This document shows positions 54,842 through 64,000 of a stretch of DNA of 64,000 nt, piece after piece. The notes under the pieces are model-generated. The model worked only from the letters and a program-made list of their open reading frames with translations. It made no database searches and was not told the DNA's origin. Made by a program: the position numbers and the translations under genes. The DNA lies in NCBI GenBank assembly GCA_946406115.1, contig OX291547.1:13459001-13523000 (forward strand), written 5' to 3'. Position 1 is the stretch's first letter, and each line of letters starts with the position of its first letter. This stretch comes from Apoda limacodes. Taxonomy: Eukaryota; Arthropoda; Insecta; Lepidoptera; Limacodidae.

Positions 54842-55572
54842 ATGTCATTACTCCCACATTTTTTTTTGTAAATTTTACTTTACAGGAGTGATAGATTTCA
54901 TCAAAATCTTCATTTCGGATGACAGCTGTATAACGAGAAACGGCTTTATCTCCGTAACAAACTGCTTTATCTCCGTAACTTTTGATCGTAGACTAGTATT
55001 TTCTTTACAGAAGTGATAGATCTCATCAAGATCTTCATTTCGGATGACCACTGTCAAACTAGAAACGGCTTTATCTGTGTAAATTTTGAACGTAGACTAG
55101 TAGTTTCTTTACAGAGGTGATAGATCTCATCAAGAACTTCATTTCGGATGACAGCTGTCAAACTAGAAACGGCTTTATCTCTGGAACTTATGAACGTAGG
55201 CTAGTAATTTCTTAACAGAAGTGATAGATCTCATTAAGATCTTCAATTCGTATGACGGCTGTCAAACTAGAAACGGCTTTATCTCCGTTACTTTTAATCG
55301 TAGACTAGTAGTTTCTTTACAGAAGTGATAGATCTCATCAAGATCTTTCTTTCGCAGTTAGAGATAAAGCAGTTTCTAGTTTGACAGCTGTCACCCGAAA
55401 TGAAGATCTTGATGAGATCTATTACTTCTGTAAAGAAACTACTAGTCTACGACCAATAGTTTTGGAGATAAAGCCGTTTCTAGTTGAAGATTCCGAAATA
55501 AAGATTTTGATGAAATCTATCACGTCTGTAAAATAAAATTTACAAAGAAAAAGCCCGTGTGAGTAATGACAC
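54842..55572. mobile_element. Fold-back element built of 104-bp units
   Basis: The outer arms are inverted copies: TGTCATTACTCCCAC (about 54843) against GTGTGAGTAATGACAC (55557-55572), then GTAAATTTTACTTTACAG against CTGTAAAATAAAATTTAC, then GTGATAGATTTCATCAAAAT against its reverse at about 55511-55530. Inside the left arm the unit (GTGATAGATCTCATCAAGAT, GACAGCTGTCAAACTAGAAA, CGGCTTTATCTC, CGTAGACTAGTA) repeats at 54888, 55013, 55117, 55221 and 55325. The last three steps are 104 bases and the first is 125. The right arm (55345-55535) is an inverted copy of about one and a half units. The arms share sequence with the tail of the unnamed repeat family. Confidence 0.8.
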
Positions 55573-55623
55573 TGTTTACGAACAAGTGTGATAAAAAACT
55601 ATCAATTTTCTTGTTACAGTCCT

Positions 55624-55670
55624 ACTGGTAGAACCAGGGACAAAAATCATTGCCCTTGGTTACTACCAGT
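55624..55670. other. Short near-perfect hairpin
   Basis: ACTGGTAGAACCAGGGACAA pairs with TTGCCCTTGGTTACTACCAG (plus T) across a 6-nt loop, with one bulge, one mismatch and one wobble. Just outside the fold-back element. Confidence 0.6.
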
Positions 55671-55854
55671 CGAACTACGCAGTTGGACCACGGACAAAGA
55701 ATGACAAATGAAGCTCATGAACTTTTTTTTATTTTTACAAACTTAAATTTTAATTTGAGTAAGTAAACCCGAACAAAACAGTAGTATTTTGTTCAATAGA
55801 AATCTGAATTTGTGTCTGGACTGGAATGGCGCAGAGAACCCGCGATGGAGGCTT

Positions 55855-55950
55855 CGGGATGCGCCGCGCGGCGCATCTCAAGGCCTCTTCACGTCACGTC
55901 GCGTCGCGTCTCGTTGCTCGTAGCACCTAAGGTCGCGCGACGCATCTCTG
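55855..55950 (+). repeat. CpG-rich block with 20-bp palindrome
   Basis: Perfect palindrome GATGCGCCGCGCGGCGCATC (55858-55877), then CACGTCACGTCGCGTCGCGT, CTCGTTGCTCGTAG and GTCGCGCGACGCATCTC. Related to 54682-54740. Probably the end of a DNA transposon. Confidence 0.55.
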
Positions 55951-56159
55951 TGTACTTCGACACGTAACCTCTCACTTTTGTGCTATCACTATAATTTGTA
56001 TCTTTTTGTTTAGTAAACAAGGTCCATAATGTGTTGCTATTTCAAAAATGCGTCTCGGTATGAGCCGACCCTAAGTTGTTGTAGTGACAATTTTAAGTTT
56101 TCGAAGTGTCCATAGACAAAATTAAGATCAAAACAAAATATATTTTGATGGTGTTTAGG
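55951..56159. other. No gene seen
   Basis: Non-coding. Confidence 0.35.
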
Positions 56160-56280
56160 CTACAATAATTGAGCACTTATGAATGTCACTACGCCATCGT
56201 TTCGTAGGTAAGTCTATAGGGAGACCTTGTACTGAGAAGAACCGACAAGAAACTCAGCAAGGGCATTTCTTTTCTCCCTT
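56160..56280 (+). repeat. LINE-tail fragment
   Basis: ACAATAATTGAGCACTTATG, AATGTCACTACGCCATCG and AGAAGAACCGACAAGAAACT. The first part is shared with 47165-47225 (inverted), and the last phrase is also seen near 27400 (AAGAATCCGGCAAGAAACTC) in the LINE at 27262. Confidence 0.5.
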
Positions 56281-56675
56281 TCTCTTACAGCGTCCAATTA
56301 AAATATAGGAAAATGCTTCACTTTGGTTCAAGTGGGTAATGGACGATTATCAAATTTGTTTTCAGTTTTGTCTTAATTGTTGCAAAAGTATACCAACACG
56401 AGCTACAGCTATTGATTTGGGATTAAGTGAAATCCTTGAAGAATACTAGCCGTTTATGTGGTTTTCAAGGCCATTACCATAGCTGCGTATATATGTGTTC
56501 AATGGTAGGTACACAACACGTAAGCTTGCAAGAATGGAAAGGCGCAATGTTACCAGTTGGAGTGTACAAAACGGCGCGTGATTTCCCTTGCGTATTAGTT
56601 ATACGCCCCCTATTAGTTACTCTGACTAAAATTCTTGAGGTTATAGGCATTATGGGTAGTCGAGGGTGGGTCATG

Positions 56676-56990
56676 AGAACAACGTAGGCTTTGTCACAAT
56701 AGCAAATTACCTAGTCAGAGTGACAACATTAACATCGTTGTCAAATCAAACTTCGTCATGACAACAACGTAAGCTTTGTCACTATAGCAAATTACCTAGT
56801 CGGACTGACAACATTTACATCGTTGTAAATTCAAACTTGGTCATAAGAACAACGTAAGCTTTGTCACTACAGCAAATTGCCTAGTCAGAGTGACAAAATA
56901 AACATCGCTGTAGAATCAAACTGAAACTTTCTTTGGTCAGGCTGACAGCAGTAACATTGTTGTAGCATTAAACTTCGACAGCATTGTTGA
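56676..56990 (+). repeat. 85-bp tandem repeat, three copies and a fragment
   Basis: AACAACGTAAGCTTTGTCAC starts at about 56678, 56763 and 56848, 85 bases apart. Each is followed by AGCAAATTACCTAGTC and GACAACATT(A/T)ACATCGTTGT. A fourth, decayed unit reaches about 56990. No coding frame crosses it. Confidence 0.85.
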
Positions 56991-57479
56991 ATTATCAAAG
57001 TACAAAGTGACAATAAAAACGTTGTCATTCCATCTATGGACTTTGGTGGGCTCCACAGTAACAAAGTTTTTTTATCTATTTGAAAATATTTTTCTTAGTC
57101 AGAAATAGTCTTTTTTAACATTACCATATGAAAATCATTATTTATTTTTATTTTTTCGTGCCATGAGATTCAGGTTAACATTAATTAGTCAACTATCTAT
57201 TAATATCGCTGAGTTAACCCTAGCTTACTAATCTATTGTATGGATGAAGCATTTATTTACTAAACATTCGTAAAAGCTACGACATTAAAATGGAAACCGC
57301 AATAAAAAAGATAATCACAAACTTTATTTAATTTAGAACTTACAATTACATTGTTTAAGTGATAACAAAATAATGATTACTGAATAAGAAAATAATTTGC
57401 GCAGTTCGACCACGCTGGCTGCTTGTTGTGCGTCCTACGAATGCCTTTTTCAAATGAAATTTCATGCAAAGGTTTGTTG
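56991..57479. other. No gene seen
   Basis: AT-rich. Confidence 0.4.
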
Positions 57480-57675
57480 CCATTTTTATATGTACAAATA
57501 CATATATATTACTTTTTTAGTAAATACATACAAAATATATATATATATATATAGAAAACACCGTCTCAAGAAAAACACAAATATAAATGTTTGTCTTGTA
57601 CGAGAATCGAACCCACGCCCCTTGATTCAGCACTCGGGTCATTACCAACTGGGCCACGGAACCGACAGTTTTGCC
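57480..57675 (-). mobile_element. tRNA-headed SINE
   Basis: On the minus strand the head reads GGTTCCGTGGCCCAGTTGGT (A-box TGGCCCAGTTGG), AATGACCCGAGTGC, then GGGCGTGGGTTCGATTCTCG (B-box GGTTCGATTC) with normal tRNA spacing. The body has ACAAACATTTATATTTGTGT, GACGGTGTTTTCTATATATA and TTTGTATGTATTTACTAAAA. A Pol III-type SINE would need a partner LINE to move. It is the most complete of three related copies (46030, 47030). Confidence 0.75.
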
Positions 57676-58869
57676 GTAAACCGAAACTTTCGGAACAAAT
57701 TAGGAAGGTACCATGAAGCAGGGAACGTGGATGCAACGCGAAATTTGATTTCTTGGCATAGTGATTTTGCCGTTGTAATTATTACAACGTGAACTTATTC
57801 GTCATGCAACGGGTCAGAAAAATGCACCAGTTCATACGAGTATAATACTTAGATTTTTCCATTATCATGCGTCAAGCTTCATTTATAAATCCCTTTTTAT
57901 GGGATAAAAATAAATAATTGAATCCCAACTTTTATTCGATCTAGAATGACTTATTTATTATTATCTAGTTATTTCACTTTGCCTTATTCACTTAACAGGC
58001 AATTTAAAAATGGTATTAATTTCCCAGCGGATTTTCTAGTATATTGTTCTATTATCACACACACATAGCAAGGGTCGAAGGACGGGTCGTCTGTTTATAT
58101 TAAACAAAGCCTTTCTGCTATGTTATCTAGTATATCTTGAAGTCCAATAAATAACCAAGTATATTACCAAATATGTATACATCTTTTTTCTATAGGAATT
58201 CCTAAGCATTGTGTACACTTGGTTTACAAATTTACTTACGTAGGTAATGTATAAAAAATTTGATTGATATTTTTTTGTTCTGAAGATTTCACTCTGATTG
58301 CTGTTCATTAGGGTGGAGCAAAAAAAATTTTTTTTTTATTTTTATGTTCCTGTATTACCGATCAATGACCCATAGTCTTAAAAGTGTTAATATAATAATA
58401 TCTTGAAGTGGCTCATCAGGTTTGCATATTTGAAAAAAAATAACTTTTAATATACAACAGAGCTTTATTTAAAACAATATTACAATATCAATACCTAAAA
58501 TTACTAACACAATTATATAATATAAAAAAAAAATTAAAATACTGTGAAAGATATGTTTTATGGTTTCAAATTAGAAGTCACCGCACCTTCTTTTTGTCGG
58601 AAATACTGGTTCTTGGTGTTAAAAAGTAGTGTCTTGCCTGGTTTTTATCCTTGTTCGAATAAAACTGTCACTAGCTTCTGTTTCGAAAACAGATAACATA
58701 GCCTCGTTACGAGCTTGACGCGCCGTTCTACTGCCTGAGTGTGGTACGGATATTTTACAATTTCATACGTGGTAGCTAGATTTTGCAGCTCACCTCTCAT
58801 CTGTTTGAGTTGCTTTGCCAAATCGTCTCGATGTTTCTATTATGGGAATCTCATCTTCTTCTGACACAT
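57676..58869. other. No gene recognised
   Basis: AT-rich; nothing recognised up to the tyrosine recombinase exon. Confidence 0.4.
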
Positions 58870-59043
58870 CGGATTAAAGTCCGTACAAAGAATGGAGTGG
58901 ATTTAAAAACATTCTCTTATTTGTCAGCTTGTCTAAAGAGACTATCCAGTGAATTTAGAAGTAAGAAATCTAAGCTTTTACCGTCTAACAATATTGAAAA
59001 ATTTAAAAAAGACGCTCCAGATAGCCAATTTCTGGCTAATGAG
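58870..59043 (+). CDS. Crypton-type tyrosine recombinase, exon a (partial)
   Basis: From about 58873 the frame reads KVRTKNGVDLKTFSYLSACL, KRLSSEFRSKKSKLLPSNNI, EKFKKDAPDSQFLANE. This is the helical core-binding part and the start of the catalytic domain of Crypton-derived recombinases common in insect genomes. The exon ends at GAG|GTGAGT (59043/59044), a canonical donor. The frame is open further 5' to 58783, but the family resemblance begins around 58873, so an upstream acceptor or degraded sequence is likely there. The protein would cut and join DNA through a tyrosine. Confidence 0.6.
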
Positions 59044-59124
59044 GTGAGTTAAATTAATTTTAAATATCTACTCGACTTCAGCCTGTGTTGTGTGTTGAAC
59101 TTAATTATTGTTTCTTTTTTTCAG
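59044..59124 (+). other. Intron, 81 bp
   Basis: GTGAGTT at the 5' end and TTTCTTTTTTTCAG at the 3' end. Phase 0: removing it joins LANE directly to VALIFGLTGA in frame. Confidence 0.7.
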
Positions 59125-59439
59125 GTTGCTTTAATATTTGGTCTAACTGGTGCATGTAGAATACAAGAATTATCAAATATAACTGTAAAAGACGTAGAGA
59201 CCCATGGTCAAATACTTTTAGTGAAAATACCTATCACGAAAAATAAAATACCGAGGTCATTCACCATACACGGTCCTTTTTATAAAATTGTTACGAAATA
59301 TGGAAGTTTGCGTTCACCAAAAGCAATAAATGACCGTTTCTTTCTAAATTACCAGAATGGCAAATGTACCAGTCAGCCTATAGGTATAAATAAATTCGGT
59401 TCTATGCCTAAAAAATTTTACATTATGTTAATTCTATAG
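59125..59439 (+). pseudogene. Crypton-type tyrosine recombinase, exon b (truncated)
   Basis: VALIFGLTGACRIQELSNIT contains the box I arginine (GACRIQEL, the first of the R-H-R-Y set). It is followed by VKDVETHGQILLVKIP, TKNKIPRSFTIHGPFYKIV, SPKAINDRFFLNYQNGKCT and QPIGINKFGSMPKK. After KK the frame diverges (FYIMLIL, stop at 59437-59439). The C-terminal half with H-x-x-R and the catalytic tyrosine is absent. It is either a decayed copy or an exon whose next exon lies elsewhere; the following 600 bases do not contain it. Without the tyrosine it cannot recombine DNA. Confidence 0.65.
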
Positions 59440-60114
59440 CGTTGTATGCTAAGCTCATTTGCTCAACTATCTATATGTATTTATATGTAACTATTATACA
59501 TATAAATATCTGCCAAGCAATTTTTGCTAAAAAAATTGCTGTCGTTCTGTTCTGCTGTTATTTTAGTGCATGACATCATTATTGAACCCGGGCAAATGTA
59601 AGGTATCATAGTCAATCGTGTACGTATTAAGACATTTTCTTTACACAGTGAAAGGGTATACTGAAGCTAGAGCAGTATTCGACGGTCCTAAGTAAATTGC
59701 ACCATCCATCTTTGACAATAGTTTCCTTGTTTGCAGATGACAAAATTCCATTATGAAAGACACTATATTCAAACAACTTTCATGACTCTGAAAGTAATAC
59801 CATAGTATTATATAATCTGTGGTAATACTTAGTATAAAGAAACTAACTTATTATATACGAAGCGATGACTATGTAAGAAATTACAGTGTTAACTTATAAG
59901 TCAAACAAAAAATTAAACCCTCTAAGAGTCAGCCGCGGGCGTGCCACTGTTTATTTTGTTCTGTGGTGTGGTCCGTACACTTCAGTAAACTAGTAAACTA
60001 GCTACTACACGCGTCTTTTATTGCAAGTAAGTACTTTAATTCTAGATTAATATTATACACGTGGATATGCTTATAAAAACAGAATGATGAATTGAATTCT
60101 GACTAATACTTTAA
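59440..60114. other. No gene; missing recombinase C-terminus not found
   Basis: I looked for H-x-x-R and GW.S...Y-type blocks in all frames and saw none. The stretch is AT-rich. Confidence 0.4.
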
Positions 60115-60357
60115 TGGTCGCGTACAATGCGGTTTTCAGAGAAACTTGCTCCAGTGAACGCTTGGGTTGTGGAATGAGCTCCCTGCTTTCTCTACGGTTT
60201 TCTTTACGGACTTCAGTATGGTGTTCTTCAAGAAAGAAGTTATTAGATTTTTCAAGGTTCAGAAACGCGCGAGTGATACCCCTGGTGTTACAAGCGTCCA
60301 TATGCTTACCACCATTAGGTGGACCTTAAGCTTGTTTGCCACCTTGGTGGTATAAAA
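60115..60357 (+). mobile_element. 3' tail of CR1/jockey-like LINE
   Basis: GGTCGCGTACAATGCGGTTT, GAACGCTTGGGTTGTGGAAT, GTATGGTGTTCTTCAAGAAA, ACCCCTGGTGTTACAAGCGT and GCCACCTTGGTGGTATAAAA end in an A-run. It reads through the last RT codons (NELP...EFFKKEVIRFFK) and 3' UTR of the family at 15601-17003, in the opposite direction. Confidence 0.85.
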
Positions 60358-60999
60358 AAATTTAGGTAGGTATACATAATTGAGAAATCCTGTTTGATTT
60401 TTATTCCTAACGCAACGGGGCATTCGGTTAACTAAATTTTTGCACAGGGACATGGCACTTAGGTAGCTGGACGGACAGAGAAGGGATCGATTAGGAATCC
60501 CACGGCGATTACCAAAATTCTGCATGGGTAAGGCCAGTAACAAGATAAATTCCCTTACTGCCGTAGAATAACTAGGTACTGCATTTGATATGGATTGTTG
60601 CTAATTAAGTCATGACATTTACATTAAAATAGGGACACTTACATACCTACCTATTTTTTACTACAATACAAACATTTTAAAAAAACTTTACCAAACAATT
60701 ACGTCTTATAAAAGACGTTGAAAAGTATGTCCTCGGAGTGTTACCATTCCATCTGACATAGTTTCAATTTGTTCGTGACAGTGTATATCGTATTAACTTT
60801 GTTCCCATTTGTCATTCTAGAAATACCATCTTCATTTGTACCGACTGTGATAAGGAAAGAGCGATGATAAATTTAACATTGAACAAGTACATGAAGTTAA
60901 AAAAAATTAAACTAAGGCTCTTTCTCACAGTTCAATTGCAGTTATTTTATCTTGAGTTATATTAGTTGGTAAGTTATTTTCACGCTTTAAGTCATCACA
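60358..60999. other. No gene seen
   Basis: AT-rich. Confidence 0.4.
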
Positions 61000-61409
61000 C
61001 TTACTCGTAAACTGTATCATTACGTAGTGGTAAAGCGGTGCTAAGACCTTAATTACTCCCCCAGGGCTTTTTATTTGTAATTTTTTCTTATCATTCGTAG
61101 AACCCGTGGGCGGTACTGACGCGCCTATTGTATCAAATATGTATAAAAGCCTGTGGTTTTAAATATGTTTGTTTGTTTTGTAATATGTTTAAAGTTCAGC
61201 CAAAAATTTTTGATTCATAAATTCTCTAGTCTGTATATTATTACTATTCCCGGCGGTTCGATAGTCTTTTGGTGAGTTTATTTATTTATTCATTTTATAT
61301 TTTTATTTATTAATTCGAAACATTGTGTGTACGGGCGGTACGGAAATTACAAACTCGAGTCATTAAAACTTCAGTCCTAGATAAATAGCCTCTCGTTAAT
61401 AATTTTTCC
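61000..61409 (-). repeat. Unnamed ~0.6 kb repeat, copy D part 1
   Basis: Reverse orientation: ATCACACTTACTCGTAAACT, TAAGACCTTAATTACTCCCC, CAGGGCTTTTTATTTGTAA, TAAATTCTCTAGTCTG, ACATTGTGTGTACGGGCGGT and AAATAGCCTCTCGTTAATAA. It is interrupted at 61409 by a jockey copy and resumes at 62618. The tail here has the common orientation, opposite to that of copy C. Confidence 0.65.
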
Positions 61410-62608
61410 CTTTTTTTTCTGAACTGACATGGCAGTTGGCTGTTGCAGCCATTACTGCTTCACCGGACTTTATTTGCGCGAGTCTCTGAAGGAGCCTCAG
61501 CCCGTATAGCGCTCAACGCTCTCGGGCTCCCCGCAGGGGGAGCCTCGACTTGGGTTGTCGCTCTCGGGGGTGTCCCTTCGACCGGCGTGAGTCTCGAACC
61601 CGAAGGTGAGTCACCGCCAGGAGGGGAGTTCCCGTTACACGGGTGCGGTTGCGATTGAGTGTGGGCCAGTAGCACCCCGGCACTCTTTGATACCTCGTGT
61701 ATCCGTTTGGCGCCGACGAACCCGGGGACGTCGGCGTCGTGTTTGGAGGGAGGCCCTATTGGGGGAGGTTGTTGAGACTAATGTCGCTATCCGGATAGCG
61801 AGATTGTCATCTGGGGCCGTTAGTACGTGCCGAGACCCCTAACTATAGTTTTACGACCATGCCGAGGTCGATCGGAGGGATGGTACGTTAAACGTTAATT
61901 AATCGATTCGGGTGATTTTGTGTACGCTCGAAAAAGCGGACTGCCAGATCTTTGAGATATTGGGGAATCGTGGGGAGTTCGAAATCTCTGTGTAGGTCCG
62001 CATTGCGGACGTACCAGGAGGCTCCGGAGGCCGCTCTGAGAAATTTTGGAGGGTCTGAAGTTTATGGAGATTGCGCTTGGATAACGCAAAGACTACGCTA
62101 GCATAAGCTAGTATGGGGCAGATGCAAGTTGTGTAAAGATTAAGCTTATGTCTAAGCGACATCTTACTGTACTTGCCTATCATGGGATAAAGACGACCGA
62201 GGACAAAAGCGGCTCGGTCTCTAACCATTTTGGTGTGATCGTGGAAGTTCAAATGCCTATCCATGGTCACACTGAGATATTTGGTCTTGTTTTGCCAGGG
62301 AATGGCACGACCGAAGAGAAAGAGGGGAGATGGCCGCGGAGGGCGGCCAGAAGCAAAGAGAACGGCAGAGCTTTTGTCGGGATTCACATCGATTCTCTAT
62401 TTCCGAAACTATTCGCCTAGGGCGGTGATAGCGGGTTGGAGTCTCTTAGTGATTCGACTCACTTGCCTATCGGTGGTATAGATAGCGGTATCGTCCGCAA
62501 AGAGGGCTAGTTGGGTACCTATCGTCTTAGTGATGTCGTTGGTGTACAGAAGGTACAAGATGGGGGCGAGTACAGGCCCTTGCGGGACTCCTGCTTCTAT
62601 GGGACGGG
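61410..62608 (-). mobile_element. Jockey B family copy, 5'-truncated, with TSD
   Basis: The T-run at 61411-61418 is the A-tail on the minus strand. AATTTTTCC at 61401-61409 is repeated at 62609-62617 as a 9-bp target duplication. Removing the element and one duplicate restores the unnamed repeat (compare 20690-20725). The 5' end is in the RT just before IEAGVPQG. It is the same family as 36843-40140. Confidence 0.88.
61899..62600 (-). pseudogene. Jockey B family RT C-terminal half, broken
   Basis: On the minus strand: PIEAGVPQGPVLAPILYLLY, TNDITKTIGTQLALFADDTA-like (FADD), WFRKWRIDVNPDKSSAVLFA with a frame change near 62400. The long open piece 61899-62387 follows: NPDKSSAVLFASGRPP, FGRAIPWQNKTKYLSVTMDR, HKLNLYTTCICPILAYASVV, FSERPPEPPGTSAMRTYTEI and IWQSAFSSVHKITRID. 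The first RT half and endonuclease are missing, so it was dead on arrival. Confidence 0.82.
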
Positions 62609-62617
62609 AATTTTTCC

Positions 62618-62662
62618 TTTACCACCCTTAATACACAATGTACTATTAAATTGTTTTGGCAT
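62618..62662 (-). repeat. Unnamed ~0.6 kb repeat, copy D part 2
   Basis: TTTACCACCCTTAATACACA and ATGTACTATTAAA continue copy D past the jockey insertion, matching CTTACCGCCCTTAATATACT at 20710. Confidence 0.6.
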
Positions 62663-62959
62663 GTCCTATACAATATTAATAGTTTCTAAACGCGAACTTT
62701 TATAATAAATCGATAATATTATTCAATAGAATACAATATTTTATTGTTAAAATGATTCAAAAAGTCATGTTTCAATTTAATCCAACCAACTTTAGCCAAA
62801 GCAAAAATAACTGTCCAGGTACATAAGGGTCGATGGTGACCAAGTGCTTTCGGTGTCTGCCGCGCTTTGTAAGAGGCGGAGGTTTAATGCTGGTATTTAC
62901 CAATGAGCCTTTTTCTTAATTTCTCAAGCACATTAAATATTTACGCCACTGGCTTTTCG
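62663..62959. other. No gene seen
   Basis: AT-rich. Confidence 0.35.
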
Positions 62960-63110
62960 GTGAAGAAAGTACTTACGTATGTGAAGTCCACAATCCGCAC
63001 TGGGCCCACGTGTGGACTGTGGCTGCTGTGGCTCAAATTGCCGCCGGCGTGAGGTAAGGGTAGGCCGTGCCCCAACACGGGACGTATGAAGACTGATATG
63101 GAAGAACGGA
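62960..63110 (-). repeat. Lepidopteran interspersed repeat fragment
   Basis: GTGAAGTCCACAATCCGCAC, TGGGCCCACGTGTGGACTGT and GGGTAGGCCGTGCCCCAACA, then GGGACGTATGAAG. It is the inverted equivalent of 28895-29010. Confidence 0.65.
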
Positions 63111-63339
63111 ATACTTAAAGATAAAAATGTTTGCAATTTTATATTACATTGTAACTTAGATTTATGAAAATTGAAGGTTTTTAGAAAAAAATGGTTATTT
63201 TTCGATATCTGGTATTTTGATGTAGTACGAGACACCAAGTTTCATGAAGTTTTTTTAATAAAATTTATCAATTTTTGTAAAATTAGACAAAAAAATTTAA
63301 ATAGTCACTTTTACAAATTTTTATTTTTATGCCTGTTTA

Positions 63340-64000
63340 TATAAATACTAGCTTTTGTCAGCGGCTCCACCCGCCCAAAATTTGTTTATCGGCGTGGGAT
63401 TATGACGGCAAGTCCTTGATTATTCTAAAGAAGTTTGTTATATCAAGCTATAGCTGCAGCTATGGCTAATTCGTGGAATCGGTTATAGTTACTCGCGCGG
63501 GAACATTTAAATTTTCCAGGATTAAAAGTAGCCTTCGTCCTTCTACGAATTTTCAACTATCTTTGTGCAAAATTTTAGCTCAATTGGATGCTGCGTTGTG
63601 GCAGGATTAAGTAAGAAACGTTATAGTAATTCCCGCAAAAACGTTTAAAATTTGCCAGGCTGAAAAACGTCCTTCCCGGCGACTCAAACTATCTCTATAC
63701 CAAATTTCATCTAAATCGCATCTGCGGTTCTCGATCCTTTCAGTGGTTGAAGTGTGATTGCGTAACAAACAACTAAACATCCAAGCGGTCACATTTATAA
63801 TATAAATGGGATAGCTTATTCAACCCTTTAACTATACTAATGAAGTTTGTTAAAGCAAGCTATAGTTCGTTTAAACTCGGTTATAGTTATTCCCGCTGGA
63901 ACTTTTGATATTTTCGGGATTAAATCTAACCTATATCCTTCCCTAGGACTCAAAATATCTTCATACCAAATTTCTTCCTAATCAAAGCGTGTCGAGGTTA
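63340..64000 (+). mobile_element. RTE-like LINE tail region, duplicated, runs off the end
   Basis: TACTAGCTTTTGTCAGCGGC, TCCACCCGCCCAAAATTTG then a segment from 63432 (GAAGTTTGTTATATCAAGCT, TCGGTTATAGTTACTCGCGC, GGATTAAAAGTAGCC, CAAATTTCATCTAAATC). The same segment starts again at 63841 (GAAGTTTGTTAAAGCAAGCT, CTCGGTTATAGTTATTCCCG, GGGATTAAATCTAACC, CCAAATTTCTTCCTAATC) and is cut by the window end. Non-coding 3' region of an insect LINE. Confidence 0.6.

Noticed and set aside
57604..57675. Functional tRNA gene
   Set aside because: A and B boxes are present, but the head continues into a SINE body shared with 46030 and 47030.
1..64000. Telomeric TTAGG arrays, rRNA genes, LTR retrotransposon LTR pairs or viral integrations
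   Set aside because: Looked for but not seen. The only long direct repeats are the 38-bp pair and the tandem arrays described.

Overview
The window looks like nuclear DNA from a butterfly or moth. It is AT-rich, with no bacterial operon structure and almost no host coding sequence. It is filled with degraded mobile elements of kinds typical of Lepidoptera: jockey, CR1/jockey-like and RTE-like LINEs, a LINE with a restriction-like endonuclease, a Helitron helicase with hairpin-ended relatives, Tc1 and hAT elements, and tRNA-headed SINEs. Species and chromosome cannot be determined from the sequence. All family names below come from reading motifs; no database was searched.

Layout. 0-15 kb: low-coding DNA with interspersed-repeat fragments, hairpin-ended Helitron-like units and one strong pre-miRNA-like hairpin (12080-12132). 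15-18.5 kb: an old R2-like retroelement split by an opposite-strand CR1/jockey LINE. 19-23.2 kb: copies of an unnamed ~0.6 kb repeat, a nine-copy 92-bp satellite (21010-21822), and a Tc1 element (22568-23150) that lost the first half of its transposase. 25.6-29.7 kb: Helitron helicase C-terminus, a LINE split by another LINE, and a ~1.1 kb element with ~100-bp inverted ends. 31.8-32.3 kb: the best candidate for a small host-like two-exon gene. 34-40.1 kb: two different jockey elements head to head, one with a 421-codon uninterrupted reverse transcriptase frame. 41.65-43.15 kb: a hAT-type element with an exact 8-bp target duplication. 45-50.5 kb: SINEs, LINE tails and hairpins. 51-57 kb: a degenerate jockey RT, an insert flanked by identical 38-bp repeats, a fold-back element built from 104-bp units, and an 85-bp tandem repeat. 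58.8-59.4 kb: two exons of a Crypton-type tyrosine recombinase joined by a canonical 81-bp intron. 60-64 kb: LINE tails, a 5'-truncated jockey copy with a target duplication, and RTE-like sequence running off the window end.

The elements do not form a pathway. What can be reconstructed is an insertion history: LINE into R2-like element, LINE into LINE, jockey into the unnamed repeat, and hAT into a hairpin. No intact autonomous element is present; every coding element is truncated, frameshifted or internally deleted. The observations most worth following up are the 12.1 kb hairpin, the tyrosine recombinase, the 31.8-32.3 kb gene candidate, the fold-back element, the 38-bp direct repeats and the dimeric organisation of the satellite.
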